Source: Thermoleophilum album (GTDB lineage: Bacteria > Actinomycetota > Thermoleophilia > Solirubrobacterales > Thermoleophilaceae). Taken from it: a stretch of DNA of 64,000 nt. Below the pieces are notes generated by a model. The model made no database searches. It saw only the letters and a list, made by a program, of their open reading frames with translations, and had not been told where the DNA came from. This document shows positions 1 to 10,775 of this stretch, in pieces; the first letter of the stretch is position 1; each line of letters begins with the position of its first letter. The stretch is taken from contig NZ_CP066171.1 in the NCBI RefSeq assembly GCF_028867705.1, positions 1,674,001 to 1,738,000 of the forward strand, in the 5' to 3' direction. Both the position numbers and the translations under genes were made by a program.

Positions 1-265
1 CGGTGCTCGCCACACCGGCGCGCCGCGCCGCCTCGTAGATCTTGTCGTTGATGTCGGTGATGTTGATCACCAGCCGCACGTCGTAGCCCAAGCGCGTCAG
101 GAAGCGCTTGAGGAGCGAGAAGACCACGTAGGGGCGCGCGTTACCGACGTGGATGCGGTCGTAGACCGTCGGTCCGCAGGCGTAGATACCGACCCTCGGT
201 GGCTCGCGCGGCTCGAGCCGCCGGACGCTGCCGGATAGCGTGTCGTGGATCGCGACCTCGCGCAC
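1..265 (-). CDS. cysS: Cysteinyl-tRNA synthetase, N-terminal part (cut by window edge)
   Basis: This is the first 88 codons of class I cysteinyl-tRNA synthetase, which charges tRNA-Cys in the cytoplasm; the rest lies beyond the window edge. The visible start of the catalytic fold includes YACGPTVYD, whose Cys is a zinc ligand, and the HIGH-type ATP site HVGNAR. After these comes the conserved strand LVINITDINDK. The start is the GTG at 265, the nearest upstream start codon in frame. It is the last gene of the minus-strand run clpC-radA-disA-carD-ispD-PHP-ispF-amidase-cysS. In Bacillus cysS also follows ispD-ispF. The identity is clear; only the exact start is uncertain. Confidence 0.93.
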   Translation of the reverse strand, partial: MREVAIHDTLSGSVRRLEPREPPRVGIYACGPTVYDRIHVGNARPYVVFSLLKRFLTRLGYDVRLVINITDINDKIYEAARRAGVAST

Positions 266-309
266 GCCGGCAGTGTACGTGCGCAGGCGACGCGCGCTAC
301 TCGGGCGGC

Positions 310-1800
310 CTAGCCGCGCGCCGCGCGCACCGGGGCTGCGACGCCGTCCTCGGCCAGCGGCGGGCGGGGCGGATCGGCGAGCCCGAGCGCCGCCTCGATC
401 TCGGCCCCGACGCGCATCAGAAGCGACTCCGCGCCGCGCGGGGCGACGAGCTGCACCGAGCGTGGCAGCCCGTCGCCGGCGATCCCCGCCGGCAGCGCGA
501 GCGCCGGCAGGTCGAGATGGTTCCAGGCGATAGTGAACGGGTAGACCTGGCCCATCGCGAAGAGCGTGCGCAGCGCACCCGTACCCTCCCACTCCGTCGC
601 TGCGACCGGAGGTCGCGCGACCGTCGGGGTAACGAGCAGGTCGTAGCGCGAGAAAAACTCGTCGAAGCGTTCGCGACTGGCAGCTGCGTGCGCGAGGGCG
701 CGATCGAGCACCCGGTCGGGCACCGCGCGGCCGAGACGCACGAAGCCGCGCGTTCGCCGCTGCAGGCGCGCGGGCAGGTCGAGCGCTGCCGCGTCGTCGG
801 CGATGCCGCGCAGGTAGCGGGCGATCGCGGGCAGCGCCAAAAGCCCGTAGGGAGGGGCAGCGCGCTCGACGGTGTGCCCGAGCCGCCGCAGCTCGCCGGC
901 GATCCGTTCGACCGCGTCGCGCACCGACGCGTCGACCAGCGCTGGCAGCTGCGGGCGCGTCGAGACCGCGATCCGCAACCGAGGGGGGCGCTCGGCGACA
1001 GCTTCCGACCACGCGCGCCCAGAACCATCGGGAGAGCGGTCGGCGACCGCGTCGAGCAACAGCGCCGTGTCCGCTACTGTGCGAGTCAGGAAGCCGTAGA
1101 CGATCAGCCCGTTCCAAGGGTTCTCGGCCGGGGCTGTCGGCACCAAACCGCGCGCAGGCTTCAAACCGACGAGGTGACAGCAGGCGGCGGGGATGCGGAT
1201 CGATCCCGCCCCGTCCGACGCCGTCGCGGCGGGCACGAGGCCGGCAGCGACCGCCGCGGCACTCCCGCCCGACGATCCGCCAGGCGTGCGTTCGCGCTCC
1301 CAAGGGTTACGCGTCACCCCGAAGCCGAGCGACTCCGTCGCCCCGATCGCGGTGAGCTCGGGAACGTTGGTCTTGCCGACGACGACCGCGCCGGCGGCGC
1401 GCAAGCGCCGAACGAGCTCGCTGTCGCGAGCGGCCGGTCTCGTCACGGCGAGCGTTCCGCGCGTCGTCAGCTCGCCAGCCACGTCCTGGTCGTCCTTGAT
1501 CGCGACCGGAAGGCCGAGCAGCGGGCGCTCGTCACCGGCGGCGCGGCGGGCATCGGCCTGCTCTGCTTCCGCTAGCGCGCGTTCAGCGAAGACGCAGCGA
1601 AAAGCGCCGAGCTCGCCGTCGATGCGCTCGATCCGCGCCAGCAGCGTCGCGACGAGTTCCCGTGCCGACAGCTCGCGCCGCGACAGCGCCGCCAACACGC
1701 CGCGCACGCCAGCGAACGCGAGCTCCTCGCCCGTGCCGCTCTGCGCGCCCCCTGGATCCGCGCTGGCGCGGTGCTCTCGACCCGCCCCTCCGTCGCTCAT
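310..1800 (-). CDS. Amidase-signature family amidohydrolase
   Basis: This 496-residue protein is of the amidase-signature (GatA/AmiE-like) family, which hydrolyses amide bonds with a Ser-cisSer-Lys triad. All three catalytic positions are visible: Lys102 in VAIKDDQD, the cis-Ser in the loop [11 protein letters not shown] (about residue 176) and the nucleophile Ser200 in DGAGSIRIP. The start was set at ATG 1800 because GAGAGGGGGG lies just upstream; the frame is open further upstream but has no comparable ribosome site. It sits between ispF and cysS and is on the same strand. It could be a free amidase rather than a GatA subunit, since no gatB or gatC is nearby. The substrate cannot be inferred. 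Confidence 0.85.
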   Translation of the reverse strand: MSDGGAGREHRASADPGGAQSGTGEELAFAGVRGVLAALSRRELSARELVATLLARIERIDGELGAFRCVFAERALAEAEQADARRAAGDERPLLGLPVAIKDDQDVAGELTTRGTLAVTRPAARDSELVRRLRAAGAVVVGKTNVPELTAIGATESLGFGVTRNPWERERTPGGSSGGSAAAVAAGLVPAATASDGAGSIRIPAACCHLVGLKPARGLVPTAPAENPWNGLIVYGFLTRTVADTALLLDAVADRSPDGSGRAWSEAVAERPPRLRIAVSTRPQLPALVDASVRDAVERIAGELRRLGHTVERAAPPYGLLALPAIARYLRGIADDAAALDLPARLQRRTRGFVRLGRAVPDRVLDRALAHAAASRERFDEFFSRYDLLVTPTVARPPVAATEWEGTGALRTLFAMGQVYPFTIAWNHLDLPALALPAGIAGDGLPRSVQLVAPRGAESLLMRVGAEIEAALGLADPPRPPLAEDGVAAPVRAARG

Positions 1801-1872
1801 CGTCCCCCCTCTCGAGTCGCCTCTTGTCGCTCCTCGCACACTCCCGGCACCGCCGATCGCTGGCCACCGCCG

Positions 1873-2364
1873 CTAGCTCGCCGGCGCGACAGTCGCGACC
1901 GCGAGCGCGGCGACGCCCTCCCCGCGGCCGACGAACCCCATGCCCTCGCCGCGCGTGAACTTAACGTTGACGCGGTCGAGTGAAACACCGAGCACTTGCG
2001 CCAGGCGTGCGCGCATCTCGTCACGGTAGGGCGCGAGACGCGGCGCTTCGCAGACGACGGTGGCGTCGACGTTTACAGGCACGAAACCGGCGGCGCGCAC
2101 CGCTGCGACTGTGTCGCGCAAGAGCGCGATCGAGTCGGCGCCGCGGAAGCGCTCGTCGTCGTCGGGGTAGCGCTCGCCGATGTCGCCAAGCCCTGCCGCC
2201 CCCAACAGCGCGTCGATGACGGCATGAGCGAGCGCGTCGGCGTCCGAGTGGCCAAGCAACCCGAGCTCGGCATCGGCGATCTCGACACCGCCGAGCACGA
2301 GGCGGCGCCCCGCCACCAAGCGGTGCGCGTCGTAGCCGATTCCGCAGCGTGGGGTGGCGCTCAC
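1873..2364 (-). CDS. ispF: 2-C-methyl-D-erythritol 2,4-cyclodiphosphate synthase
   Basis: IspF cyclises CDP-methylerythritol 2-phosphate to the 2,4-cyclodiphosphate with loss of CMP, the fifth step of the MEP isoprenoid pathway. The 163-residue length is typical. The metal ligands are Asp12 and His14 in GYDAHR and His47 in ADALAHAV, and the GHSDAD motif is intact. The C-terminal signature [19 protein letters not shown] covers the nucleotide-binding trimer interface. The start is GTG 2364, which overlaps the TGA of the upstream PHP gene as GTGA, so the two are translationally coupled. In many genomes ispD and ispF are fused or adjacent; here a PHP phosphatase gene separates them. Confidence 0.95.
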   Translation of the reverse strand: MSATPRCGIGYDAHRLVAGRRLVLGGVEIADAELGLLGHSDADALAHAVIDALLGAAGLGDIGERYPDDDERFRGADSIALLRDTVAAVRAAGFVPVNVDATVVCEAPRLAPYRDEMRARLAQVLGVSLDRVNVKFTRGEGMGFVGRGEGVAALAVATVAPAS

Positions 2365-3203
2365 GGCAGTGGTTCGAGCCGGCGCGCGCGCCGCTCGAAG
2401 ACAGCGATGCGCTCGACCCCCGCGTCGCGCAAAAGCTCGACCGCTTCTTCGTAGCGGAAGCCGACCTGGTCGGGACGGTGAGCGTCGGAGGAGAGCGCGA
2501 TCGGGCGGCCGAGCGCCACGCACTCGCGCAGGAAGGCCGCATCGGGGTACGGCTCGCCGATCGGTTTGCGCCAACCGGCGGTCGAGAACTCGATAGCCAC
2601 GTCGCTTTCGGCGATTGCCTCGAGCGCGACCTCCCAATAGAAGCGCGGATCGCGTTCGGGCCACGGCCCGGAACGTCCTTGCACCTTGACGAGATCGGGA
2701 TGGGCGAGGATGTCGAAAAGGCCGCTGCGCGCCGCCTGCCCGAGAAGCTCGAAGTAGCGCCGCCAAACCGTGTCGGGGTCGTAGCGTCGCCACGCGTCGT
2801 GGTCACGCCAGCGCGCGTCGCCGAGCAGGTCGACGATGGTGTCGTCGACGAAGTGAACCGAGCCGACCACGTAGTCGAAGTCGTGTGCCGCAACCAGTTC
2901 GGCGATCCGTTCCTCGCGACCGGGCAGATAGTCGAGTTCGATACCGAGCTTGAGGTCGGTCTCTTCGCGCACGAAGGCGCAGTACTCGTCGAGATCGTCG
3001 GCCGCCCAGTACCGGTACCACGGGTGGTCCCAAACCACGAGCGACTGGTGAAAACGGTGGACGTGCTCGGAGACGCCGAGCTCCCCTATGCCGGCGGCGG
3101 TCGCTGCCTCGCGGTAGCGCTGGGCGTTTTCGGCCGTGAAGTGGTCGCGTGCTCGCGCCCGCTCGTCGTCGGGGCGTAGATGCAGGTGGTAGTCGGTCAG
3201 CAC
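2361..3203 (-). CDS. PHP-domain phosphoesterase (histidinol-phosphatase-like)
   Basis: This 280-residue protein has the PHP metal-dependent phosphoesterase fold and resembles HisK-type histidinol phosphatases. It begins almost directly with the first metal motif DYHLHLR (His6, His8), followed by SEHVHRF (His47, His49), and later has GSVHF, a central ILAHPDL block and a C-terminal LSSDAHRPDQ motif. The start is GTG 3203, seven bases after the ispD stop. The downstream end overlaps ispF by GTGA, so it is embedded in the ispD-ispF operon. Histidine biosynthesis is the family's known role; the isoprenoid context leaves open another small phosphate ester as substrate. No other his gene is in the window. 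Confidence 0.8.
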   Translation of the reverse strand: MLTDYHLHLRPDDERARARDHFTAENAQRYREAATAAGIGELGVSEHVHRFHQSLVVWDHPWYRYWAADDLDEYCAFVREETDLKLGIELDYLPGREERIAELVAAHDFDYVVGSVHFVDDTIVDLLGDARWRDHDAWRRYDPDTVWRRYFELLGQAARSGLFDILAHPDLVKVQGRSGPWPERDPRFYWEVALEAIAESDVAIEFSTAGWRKPIGEPYPDAAFLRECVALGRPIALSSDAHRPDQVGFRYEEAVELLRDAGVERIAVFERRARRLEPLP

Positions 3204-3210
3204 CGGCCGC

Positions 3211-3903
3211 TCATTCTCGCGAACCGCTCGCAGCGACGCCGGCAAGCGCCGCCGCCAGCTCGAGATCGTCGCGCACGGTGATCTTGAAGTTGCGCGGGCT
3301 GGCGGGCACGAGGCGTACTCGTCCACCGCAACGCTCGACGAGGGCGGCCTCGTCGGTCGCCGCGCGGACGACCGCGTCGGGGAGAGCGAGTGCCGCCCGC
3401 AGCGCGTCGGCGCGAAACGCCTGCGGCGTCTGCACCGCCCAAAGGCGCGAGCGGTCGAGCGTGCGCTCGACGTAGCGCCCGTCGCTCGACTCCTTGACGG
3501 TGTCGACGAGCGGCGTCGCGGCGATCGCCGCATCGGCGTCGGCGAGCGCGTCGAGACAGGCGCGCGCGAGCAGTGGCGTCGCGAAGGGACGCGCGGCGTC
3601 GTGGACGACGACCGCCTCCGCGTCGCCGGCCGCCGCGAACCCGGCGCGCACCGACAGCGCCCGCTCCTCGCCGCCGGCTACCAGTCGTAGCGGCACACCG
3701 CTACCGGCGAGCGCGGCGCGGAACGGTTCAGCGCCCACCTCGGGTGGCACCACCACGACGAGCACGTCGCACACGGGCACTAGCGCCGCGGCCGCCCACG
3801 ACACGAGCGGCCGCCCGGCCAGCTCGACGAGCGCCTTGGGCAGCTCGCTCCCGAGGCGCTCGCCGCGGCCGGCGGCCGCGATAACGCCGGCTATGGCAGC
3901 CAC
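3211..3903 (-). CDS. ispD: 2-C-methyl-D-erythritol 4-phosphate cytidylyltransferase
   Basis: IspD couples CTP to methylerythritol 4-phosphate in the MEP pathway. The 230-residue protein opens with the nucleotidyltransferase motif GVIAAAGRGERLGSELPKAL, which binds CTP and Mg2+. It carries VVHDAARPF and the late block TDEAALVERCGG typical of IspD. ATG 3903 is the natural start, ten bases after the carD stop. The CarD-IspD-IspF neighbourhood is also known from mycobacteria. Although IspD and IspF often occur as one bifunctional protein, here they are separate and have a PHP gene between them. Confidence 0.95.
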   Translation of the reverse strand: MAAIAGVIAAAGRGERLGSELPKALVELAGRPLVSWAAAALVPVCDVLVVVVPPEVGAEPFRAALAGSGVPLRLVAGGEERALSVRAGFAAAGDAEAVVVHDAARPFATPLLARACLDALADADAAIAATPLVDTVKESSDGRYVERTLDRSRLWAVQTPQAFRADALRAALALPDAVVRAATDEAALVERCGGRVRLVPASPRNFKITVRDDLELAAALAGVAASGSRE

Positions 3904-3913
3904 GCGCGCCGCG

Positions 3914-4477
3914 CTAGGCGGTCGCGGCAGCGCCCGTGCGTTCGGCGTGGGCTTCGCGGATCACCTGCTCGAGGTGCGCCTCGGCTTCCTCCTCCTCCAT
4001 GTCGAGCGCATACATGAGCTCGGAGGCAAGGATTTTCTTGGCGCGCGTGTACATCTGCTTCTCGCCGGTCGAGAGACCCTTCTCGATCTCGCGGATGCCG
4101 AGGTTGCGCACCACCTCGGCGAGCTCGAAGACGTCGCCGGTCTTGATCTTCTCGCGGTTGTACTTAAAGCGCCGGTTCCAGTTTTTCGGCATCTGGCTGA
4201 CGTCCTCGCGCAGCACGGACAGCACGCGCTGCACCTCTTCGTCGCTGATCACCCGGCGCAAACCGGCACGACCGGCGTTCTCGGTCGGCACCATCACCGT
4301 CATGTCGTTGTGGAGGATCTTGATCGTCAGGTACTCGCGCTTGGTGCCGAGCACCTCCTTGATCTCCTTGCGCACGACCCGGCCGGCGCCGTGGTGCGGA
4401 TAGACGACGTTGTCGCCGACCTCGAACTGGCAATCCACAACGGTCTCGTCACTCTTGGTTTTCGCGTCGCGCTCCAT
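3914..4477 (-). CDS. carD: CarD-family RNA polymerase-binding transcription regulator
   Basis: CarD binds the RNA polymerase beta subunit and stabilises open complexes, especially at rRNA promoters; it is essential in mycobacteria. The protein has an N-terminal RNAP-interaction domain (about residues 17-75, beginning FEVGDNVVYPHHGAG). A helical DNA-binding C-terminal half follows, containing NWNRRFKYNREK and LSTGEKQMYTRAKKILASE. ATG 4477 gives 187 residues; an AGGAGG lies about 16 bases upstream, so translation could begin slightly earlier at a non-ATG codon. It occupies the position that yacL holds in the Bacillus radA-disA-yacL-ispD order, directly after disA. Confidence 0.93.
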   Translation of the reverse strand: MERDAKTKSDETVVDCQFEVGDNVVYPHHGAGRVVRKEIKEVLGTKREYLTIKILHNDMTVMVPTENAGRAGLRRVISDEEVQRVLSVLREDVSQMPKNWNRRFKYNREKIKTGDVFELAEVVRNLGIREIEKGLSTGEKQMYTRAKKILASELMYALDMEEEEAEAHLEQVIREAHAERTGAAATA

Positions 4478-4536
4478 GGTCTCGCTGATCGTCCCTCCTA
4501 GAGCGGAGCCGGCGCCCACGGGCGCCAGCGGTTGAC

Positions 4537-5646
4537 CTACGTTTGCAAGTAGCGGTCGACGAGGTTGATCTCCTGGAGGCGGCGCAGGCCCTCGCGAATC
4601 TCCTTGGCGCGCAGGTCGCCCACGCCTTCCACAGCCTCGAGATCCTCGTCCGATGCCGCAATGATCTCGTCCAGTCCGCGGAACTCCTCGACGATGCGTT
4701 GCACGACGATCCGCGGCAGGCGCGGGATCCGTTCGAGGATGCGGTAGCCGCGCGGCGATACCGGCTGATCGATCGTGTTGACCTTGCGGTCATAGCCGAG
4801 GAGTTCCGCGAGCTGGCCGAAGTCGAGCAAGTCCTGGTGCGAGAGGCGGGCGAGCGTCTCGAGCACACGCGCGTAGTTCTCCTCGTCGGGGTCGACGATG
4901 TAGTCCTTGACGAGCGCAGCCCGTTCCGACGCCACACCCACCATCGTCTCCTCGAGCTGCATCTCGATCAAGCGGCCCTCGGCCCCGAGCTCGACGATGT
5001 AGCGCTCGATCTCCATCGCCATGCGCGTCACGAGCTCGGAGCGCTGGAGAACGGTGAGGACGTCGTGGAGCGTCGCGCCGCCCTCGAACTCGAGCGCCGT
5101 GAGCCGTGTCGACACCTGGTCGAGGCGCGAGCGGTACTTGTCGAGCGTGGCGAGCGCCTGGTTGGCCTTGGCCAGCACGACCGGGATGTCCTCGAGGATG
5201 TACTTGCTGCCGTCGATGTAGAGCGACACGACGTTGCGCGTCTGCGAGATCGCGATCACGAGCGCGCTCGTCTGTTTCGATACACGTTCGGCGGTGCGGT
5301 GGCGGGTGCCCGTTTCTAGCGAGGTGATCGTGGGGTCGGGCATGAGCTGGACGTTCGCCCATACGATCTTGCTGGCGTTGGGCGAGAGCACGATCGCCCC
5401 GTCCATCTTCGCGAGCTGGTAGAGAAGCTGGGGGGTGTAGTCGACGTCGATCTTCACCCCGCCCGAGAGCAGAAACGCGAGCTCTTCCTGCTCGCCGATA
5501 CAGATCAGCGCACCGGTGCGGGCGCGAACGATGTTGTCGAGTCCCTCGCGCAGCGCCGTGCCCGGCGCCACCATCTCGAGGGCCCTTACCAACCGGGGCT
5601 CTTGTCGAGAGTCAAGACCACTCCCACCATCCCCGGCTTGCGCCAT
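4537..5646 (-). CDS. disA: Diadenylate cyclase DisA (c-di-AMP synthase, DNA-scanning)
   Basis: DisA condenses two ATP into cyclic di-AMP and scans DNA for branched structures. The 369-residue octamer-type protein has the N-terminal DAC domain with both catalytic signatures, DGA at 82-84 and RHRTAE at 115-120. A long helical linker follows, and near the C-terminus are helix-hairpin-helix elements (RLPRIVVQRIVEEF and EDLEAVEGVGDLRAKEIREG). Length and domain order match the family. The gene begins at 5646 and is followed by carD. RadA, known to restrain DisA in Bacillus, is encoded just upstream, but a plus-strand gene separates them. c-di-AMP commonly controls K+ uptake and cell-wall enzymes. 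Confidence 0.96.
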   Translation of the reverse strand: MAQAGDGGSGLDSRQEPRLVRALEMVAPGTALREGLDNIVRARTGALICIGEQEELAFLLSGGVKIDVDYTPQLLYQLAKMDGAIVLSPNASKIVWANVQLMPDPTITSLETGTRHRTAERVSKQTSALVIAISQTRNVVSLYIDGSKYILEDIPVVLAKANQALATLDKYRSRLDQVSTRLTALEFEGGATLHDVLTVLQRSELVTRMAMEIERYIVELGAEGRLIEMQLEETMVGVASERAALVKDYIVDPDEENYARVLETLARLSHQDLLDFGQLAELLGYDRKVNTIDQPVSPRGYRILERIPRLPRIVVQRIVEEFRGLDEIIAASDEDLEAVEGVGDLRAKEIREGLRRLQEINLVDRYLQT

Positions 5647-5715
5647 AGTGCTCGATGATACGGGAGACGGTGCGACGATGCAGTCCCACGAACCACGACG
5701 AGCAAATCAACGACG

Positions 5716-6630
5716 GTGCCGCGACGCCGCGCACTGCTAGCCGCCGGTGCGGCTCTGGTCTTCGCCTTGGTGGCGGCTTCCGCGGCTGCGGGGGCAGGCG
5801 CCGCCGCCACCGGTGCCCGCAAGGAGAGGCTCACGAAGCTGCACTCGGCACGCACGTTCGCGCTCGCTTTGGGGGTCGACCTGCGAAGACGCGCGCTCGC
5901 ACGCCGGCTCGCTGCTTACGATCTTGTGGTCGTCGATGGCGAGGACACGCCCGCCGCAGCTCTGCGCTACCTGCGCCGGCGCGGCGCGCTGGTGCTCGGC
6001 TACCTGTCGGTCGGAACGGTCGAGCCCGATCGCTTCTGGACGAAGCGCGCCCGCCGCTACGCGCTTGCACCGGTTCCGGGGTGGCCCGAGCGTTACGCCG
6101 ACGTGGCGCGAAGCGGTTACCGCAAGTTGCTCGTCGGCGCGGTCGCACCGCGGCTTTTGGCGCGTGGTTTCGACGGGCTCTTTCTCGACAACGTCGACGT
6201 CGTCGAGAGCTATCCGCGCCTGGCACGCCCGATGCGCCAGCTGGTCGCCGACATTGCGCGCCTGGTGCGGCGGCGCGGGAAGCTGCTCGCCGCGCAGAAC
6301 GCCGACGGTTTCACGCGCCGCCATCTGCTGCGCTGGCTCGACGCCTGGAACCGCGAAGACGTGAGCTGGCGCTACGACTTCGAGCGCCGCGCCTACGCGC
6401 CCACCGCGGCAAGCGAGCGCGCACGGGCGCTCGGGACGGTCAGACGGCTGCGCGCGACCGGGCTGGTCGTCACCGTCACCGACTATCCGCCGCCCGGCGA
6501 CAGCTCAGCAGCGCAGGCTGCCGTTCAGGCTGCTTGCTCGGCCGGGGCGCTGCCTTGGATCTCGGACATCGCGCTGCGCACGCTGCCGGCGACGCCACCC
6601 CGCTGCGCAGCCAGCGAGAAGGCACGCTGA
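5716..6630 (+). CDS. Secreted GH114-like glycosidase (endo-alpha-1,4-polygalactosaminidase-related)
   Basis: This 304-residue protein has an N-terminal signal peptide (RRR, then a run of Ala/Leu/Val to about residue 30). The rest is a TIM-barrel of the GH114/TM1410 type. The key strands are visible: DLVVVDGED, LGYLSVGTVEPDRFW and GFDGLFLDNVDVV, where the Asp pair is at the expected catalytic position. VVTVTDYPPP and a closing GALPWISDIALRTL also fit. GH114 enzymes cleave galactosamine-rich exopolysaccharides such as Pel. It is the only plus-strand gene in the first 29 kb and lies between disA and radA. Its 3' end overlaps the radA 3' end by 106 bp, tail to tail. Substrate specificity is inference. 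Confidence 0.78.
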   Translation: MPRRRALLAAGAALVFALVAASAAAGAGAAATGARKERLTKLHSARTFALALGVDLRRRALARRLAAYDLVVVDGEDTPAAALRYLRRRGALVLGYLSVGTVEPDRFWTKRARRYALAPVPGWPERYADVARSGYRKLLVGAVAPRLLARGFDGLFLDNVDVVESYPRLARPMRQLVADIARLVRRRGKLLAAQNADGFTRRHLLRWLDAWNREDVSWRYDFERRAYAPTAASERARALGTVRRLRATGLVVTVTDYPPPGDSSAAQAAVQAACSAGALPWISDIALRTLPATPPRCAASEKAR

Positions 6631-7940
6631 AGGGCGGCGCGCAACGTCGGCGTCTCGCCGCCCGGGGCGATCACGGGCGCGAGCCCGAACCGCGCAGCTT
6701 CGGCGTGCCGGCGCTCGGCGCGCGCCACCGGCCGCAGCTCGCCGCCGAGCCCGACCTCGCCGAACGCCACCACGCGGCGCTCGCGGTCGCCGAGCGGCAC
6801 GCCCCGTGCCGCCGACGCCACCGCCAGCGCGACCGCGAGGTCGCCGCCCGGTTCGTCGACACGCAGACCGCCGGCTATCGAGACGAAAACGTCGGCGCTA
6901 CCGAGCCGCAGCCCGGCGAAACGCTGCAGCACGGCGAGGACTAGCGCCAGACGGTTGCGGTCGACGCCGGCGCTCACCCGGCGCGGCGGAACCGCCTCAG
7001 AGGGCACGACCAGCGCTTGCACCTCGCACAAGAGCGGCCTGGAGCCCTCGAGCGCCGAGAGCACTACCGAGCCGGGCGGCGGCGGTCCGGAGCCGACGAG
7101 ACGCGCGGAGGCGTCGCCGACCTCGGCGAGGCCGTCGTCGGCCATCTCGAACAGCCCAGCCTCGCCTGTAGCGCCGAAACGGTTCTTGAACGCGCGCAGC
7201 ACGCGAAGGCCGCGCTCGCGCTCGCCCTCGAACGCGAGCACGCAATCGACGAGATGCTCGAGCGTGCGCGGACCGGCTATCGCGCCGTCCTTGGTGACGT
7301 GCCCGACGAGCAGAACACAGACGCGCAGACGCTTCGCTGCTTCGAGCAGTCGCGCCGCTGTCTCGCGCACCTGGGCCACCGACCCCGGAGCGCTAGCGAG
7401 CTCGGGGTCGCGCAGCACCTGCACCGAGTCGACCACGCAGAGCGCCGGTCGTTCGCGCTCGATCGTCGCGCAGATCGCACCGACGTCGGTTTCGCAGACC
7501 ACCGGCACCTCGAGCGCCGCACGACCGAGGCGCTCGGCTCGCAGGCGCACCTGGCCGGCCGACTCCTCTCCCGAGACGTAGAGCACGCGCTCGCCGGCGG
7601 CGGCGAGCGCCGCTGCGGCCATCGTCGTCAGTGTCGACTTGCCGACCCCTGGTTCGCCGCCGATCAGGACCAGCGACCCGGGCACGAAACCGCCGCCGAG
7701 GACACGGTCGAGCTCGCCGATCCCGGTGGCGATGCGCGCTCCGCTGTCGGCCGCGATATCGGCCAGGCGCCGCGGCACGAGGGGACGCGCCCTCCCTGTC
7801 GCGCTGCCGCCGCCCGAGCGCTCGGTCGGTGCGCGCTGCTCGACGAGCGTGTTCCAGCTGCCGCAACCGGGGCAGCGACCGTGCCAGCGCCGGCTCTCGA
7901 AGCCGCAGCGCGCACAGACGTGGAGCGTTTGCGCTGCCAT
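6525..7940 (-). CDS. radA: DNA repair protein RadA (branch-migration ATPase)
   Basis: RadA is a RecA-like hexameric helicase that processes recombination intermediates and, in Bacillus, inhibits DisA. Starting at ATG 7940 the 471-residue protein has a C4 zinc finger (CARCGFESRRWHGRCPGCGSW), a Walker A site GGEPGVGKST and the RadA-specific KNRFG motif in AFKNRFGATGE. A Lon-protease-like C-terminal domain with DVFVSIAGGLRVDEP follows. Upstream in-frame codons to 8129 overlap clpC and are not needed. The C-terminus runs about 25 residues past the conserved fold, ending in an Ala/Glu-rich tail. That tail is encoded opposite the end of the GH114-like gene. It follows clpC by 34 bases. Confidence 0.95.
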   Translation of the reverse strand: MAAQTLHVCARCGFESRRWHGRCPGCGSWNTLVEQRAPTERSGGGSATGRARPLVPRRLADIAADSGARIATGIGELDRVLGGGFVPGSLVLIGGEPGVGKSTLTTMAAAALAAAGERVLYVSGEESAGQVRLRAERLGRAALEVPVVCETDVGAICATIERERPALCVVDSVQVLRDPELASAPGSVAQVRETAARLLEAAKRLRVCVLLVGHVTKDGAIAGPRTLEHLVDCVLAFEGERERGLRVLRAFKNRFGATGEAGLFEMADDGLAEVGDASARLVGSGPPPPGSVVLSALEGSRPLLCEVQALVVPSEAVPPRRVSAGVDRNRLALVLAVLQRFAGLRLGSADVFVSIAGGLRVDEPGGDLAVALAVASAARGVPLGDRERRVVAFGEVGLGGELRPVARAERRHAEAARFGLAPVIAPGGETPTLRAALQRAFSLAAQRGGVAGSVRSAMSEIQGSAPAEQAA

Positions 7941-7974
7941 CGCGCCGACCGTAACGGCCGGCGCGGACGTTGCG

Positions 7975-10602
<2,628 letters not shown>

Positions 10603-10775
10603 GGGAGCTACGCCTCTTCCCTTGTCTCGCTTTCATGGGTCGGCTAGTGCCCAGACCCTCACTCCGGATATCGGCAGGTACCGCCTCCGTGGTGAGCGGT
10701 CCGGGTTCCAGATCCGACGCCTGGGGCCAGTCTACCAACGGGCCGGTCGGGCTCCGAACGGGTACCTGACGGCCC

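Noticed and set aside
199..1575. 458-residue plus-strand open frame
   Set aside because: It is opposite the amidase and cysS genes, with Arg/Ala-rich composition and no motif; a high-GC shadow.
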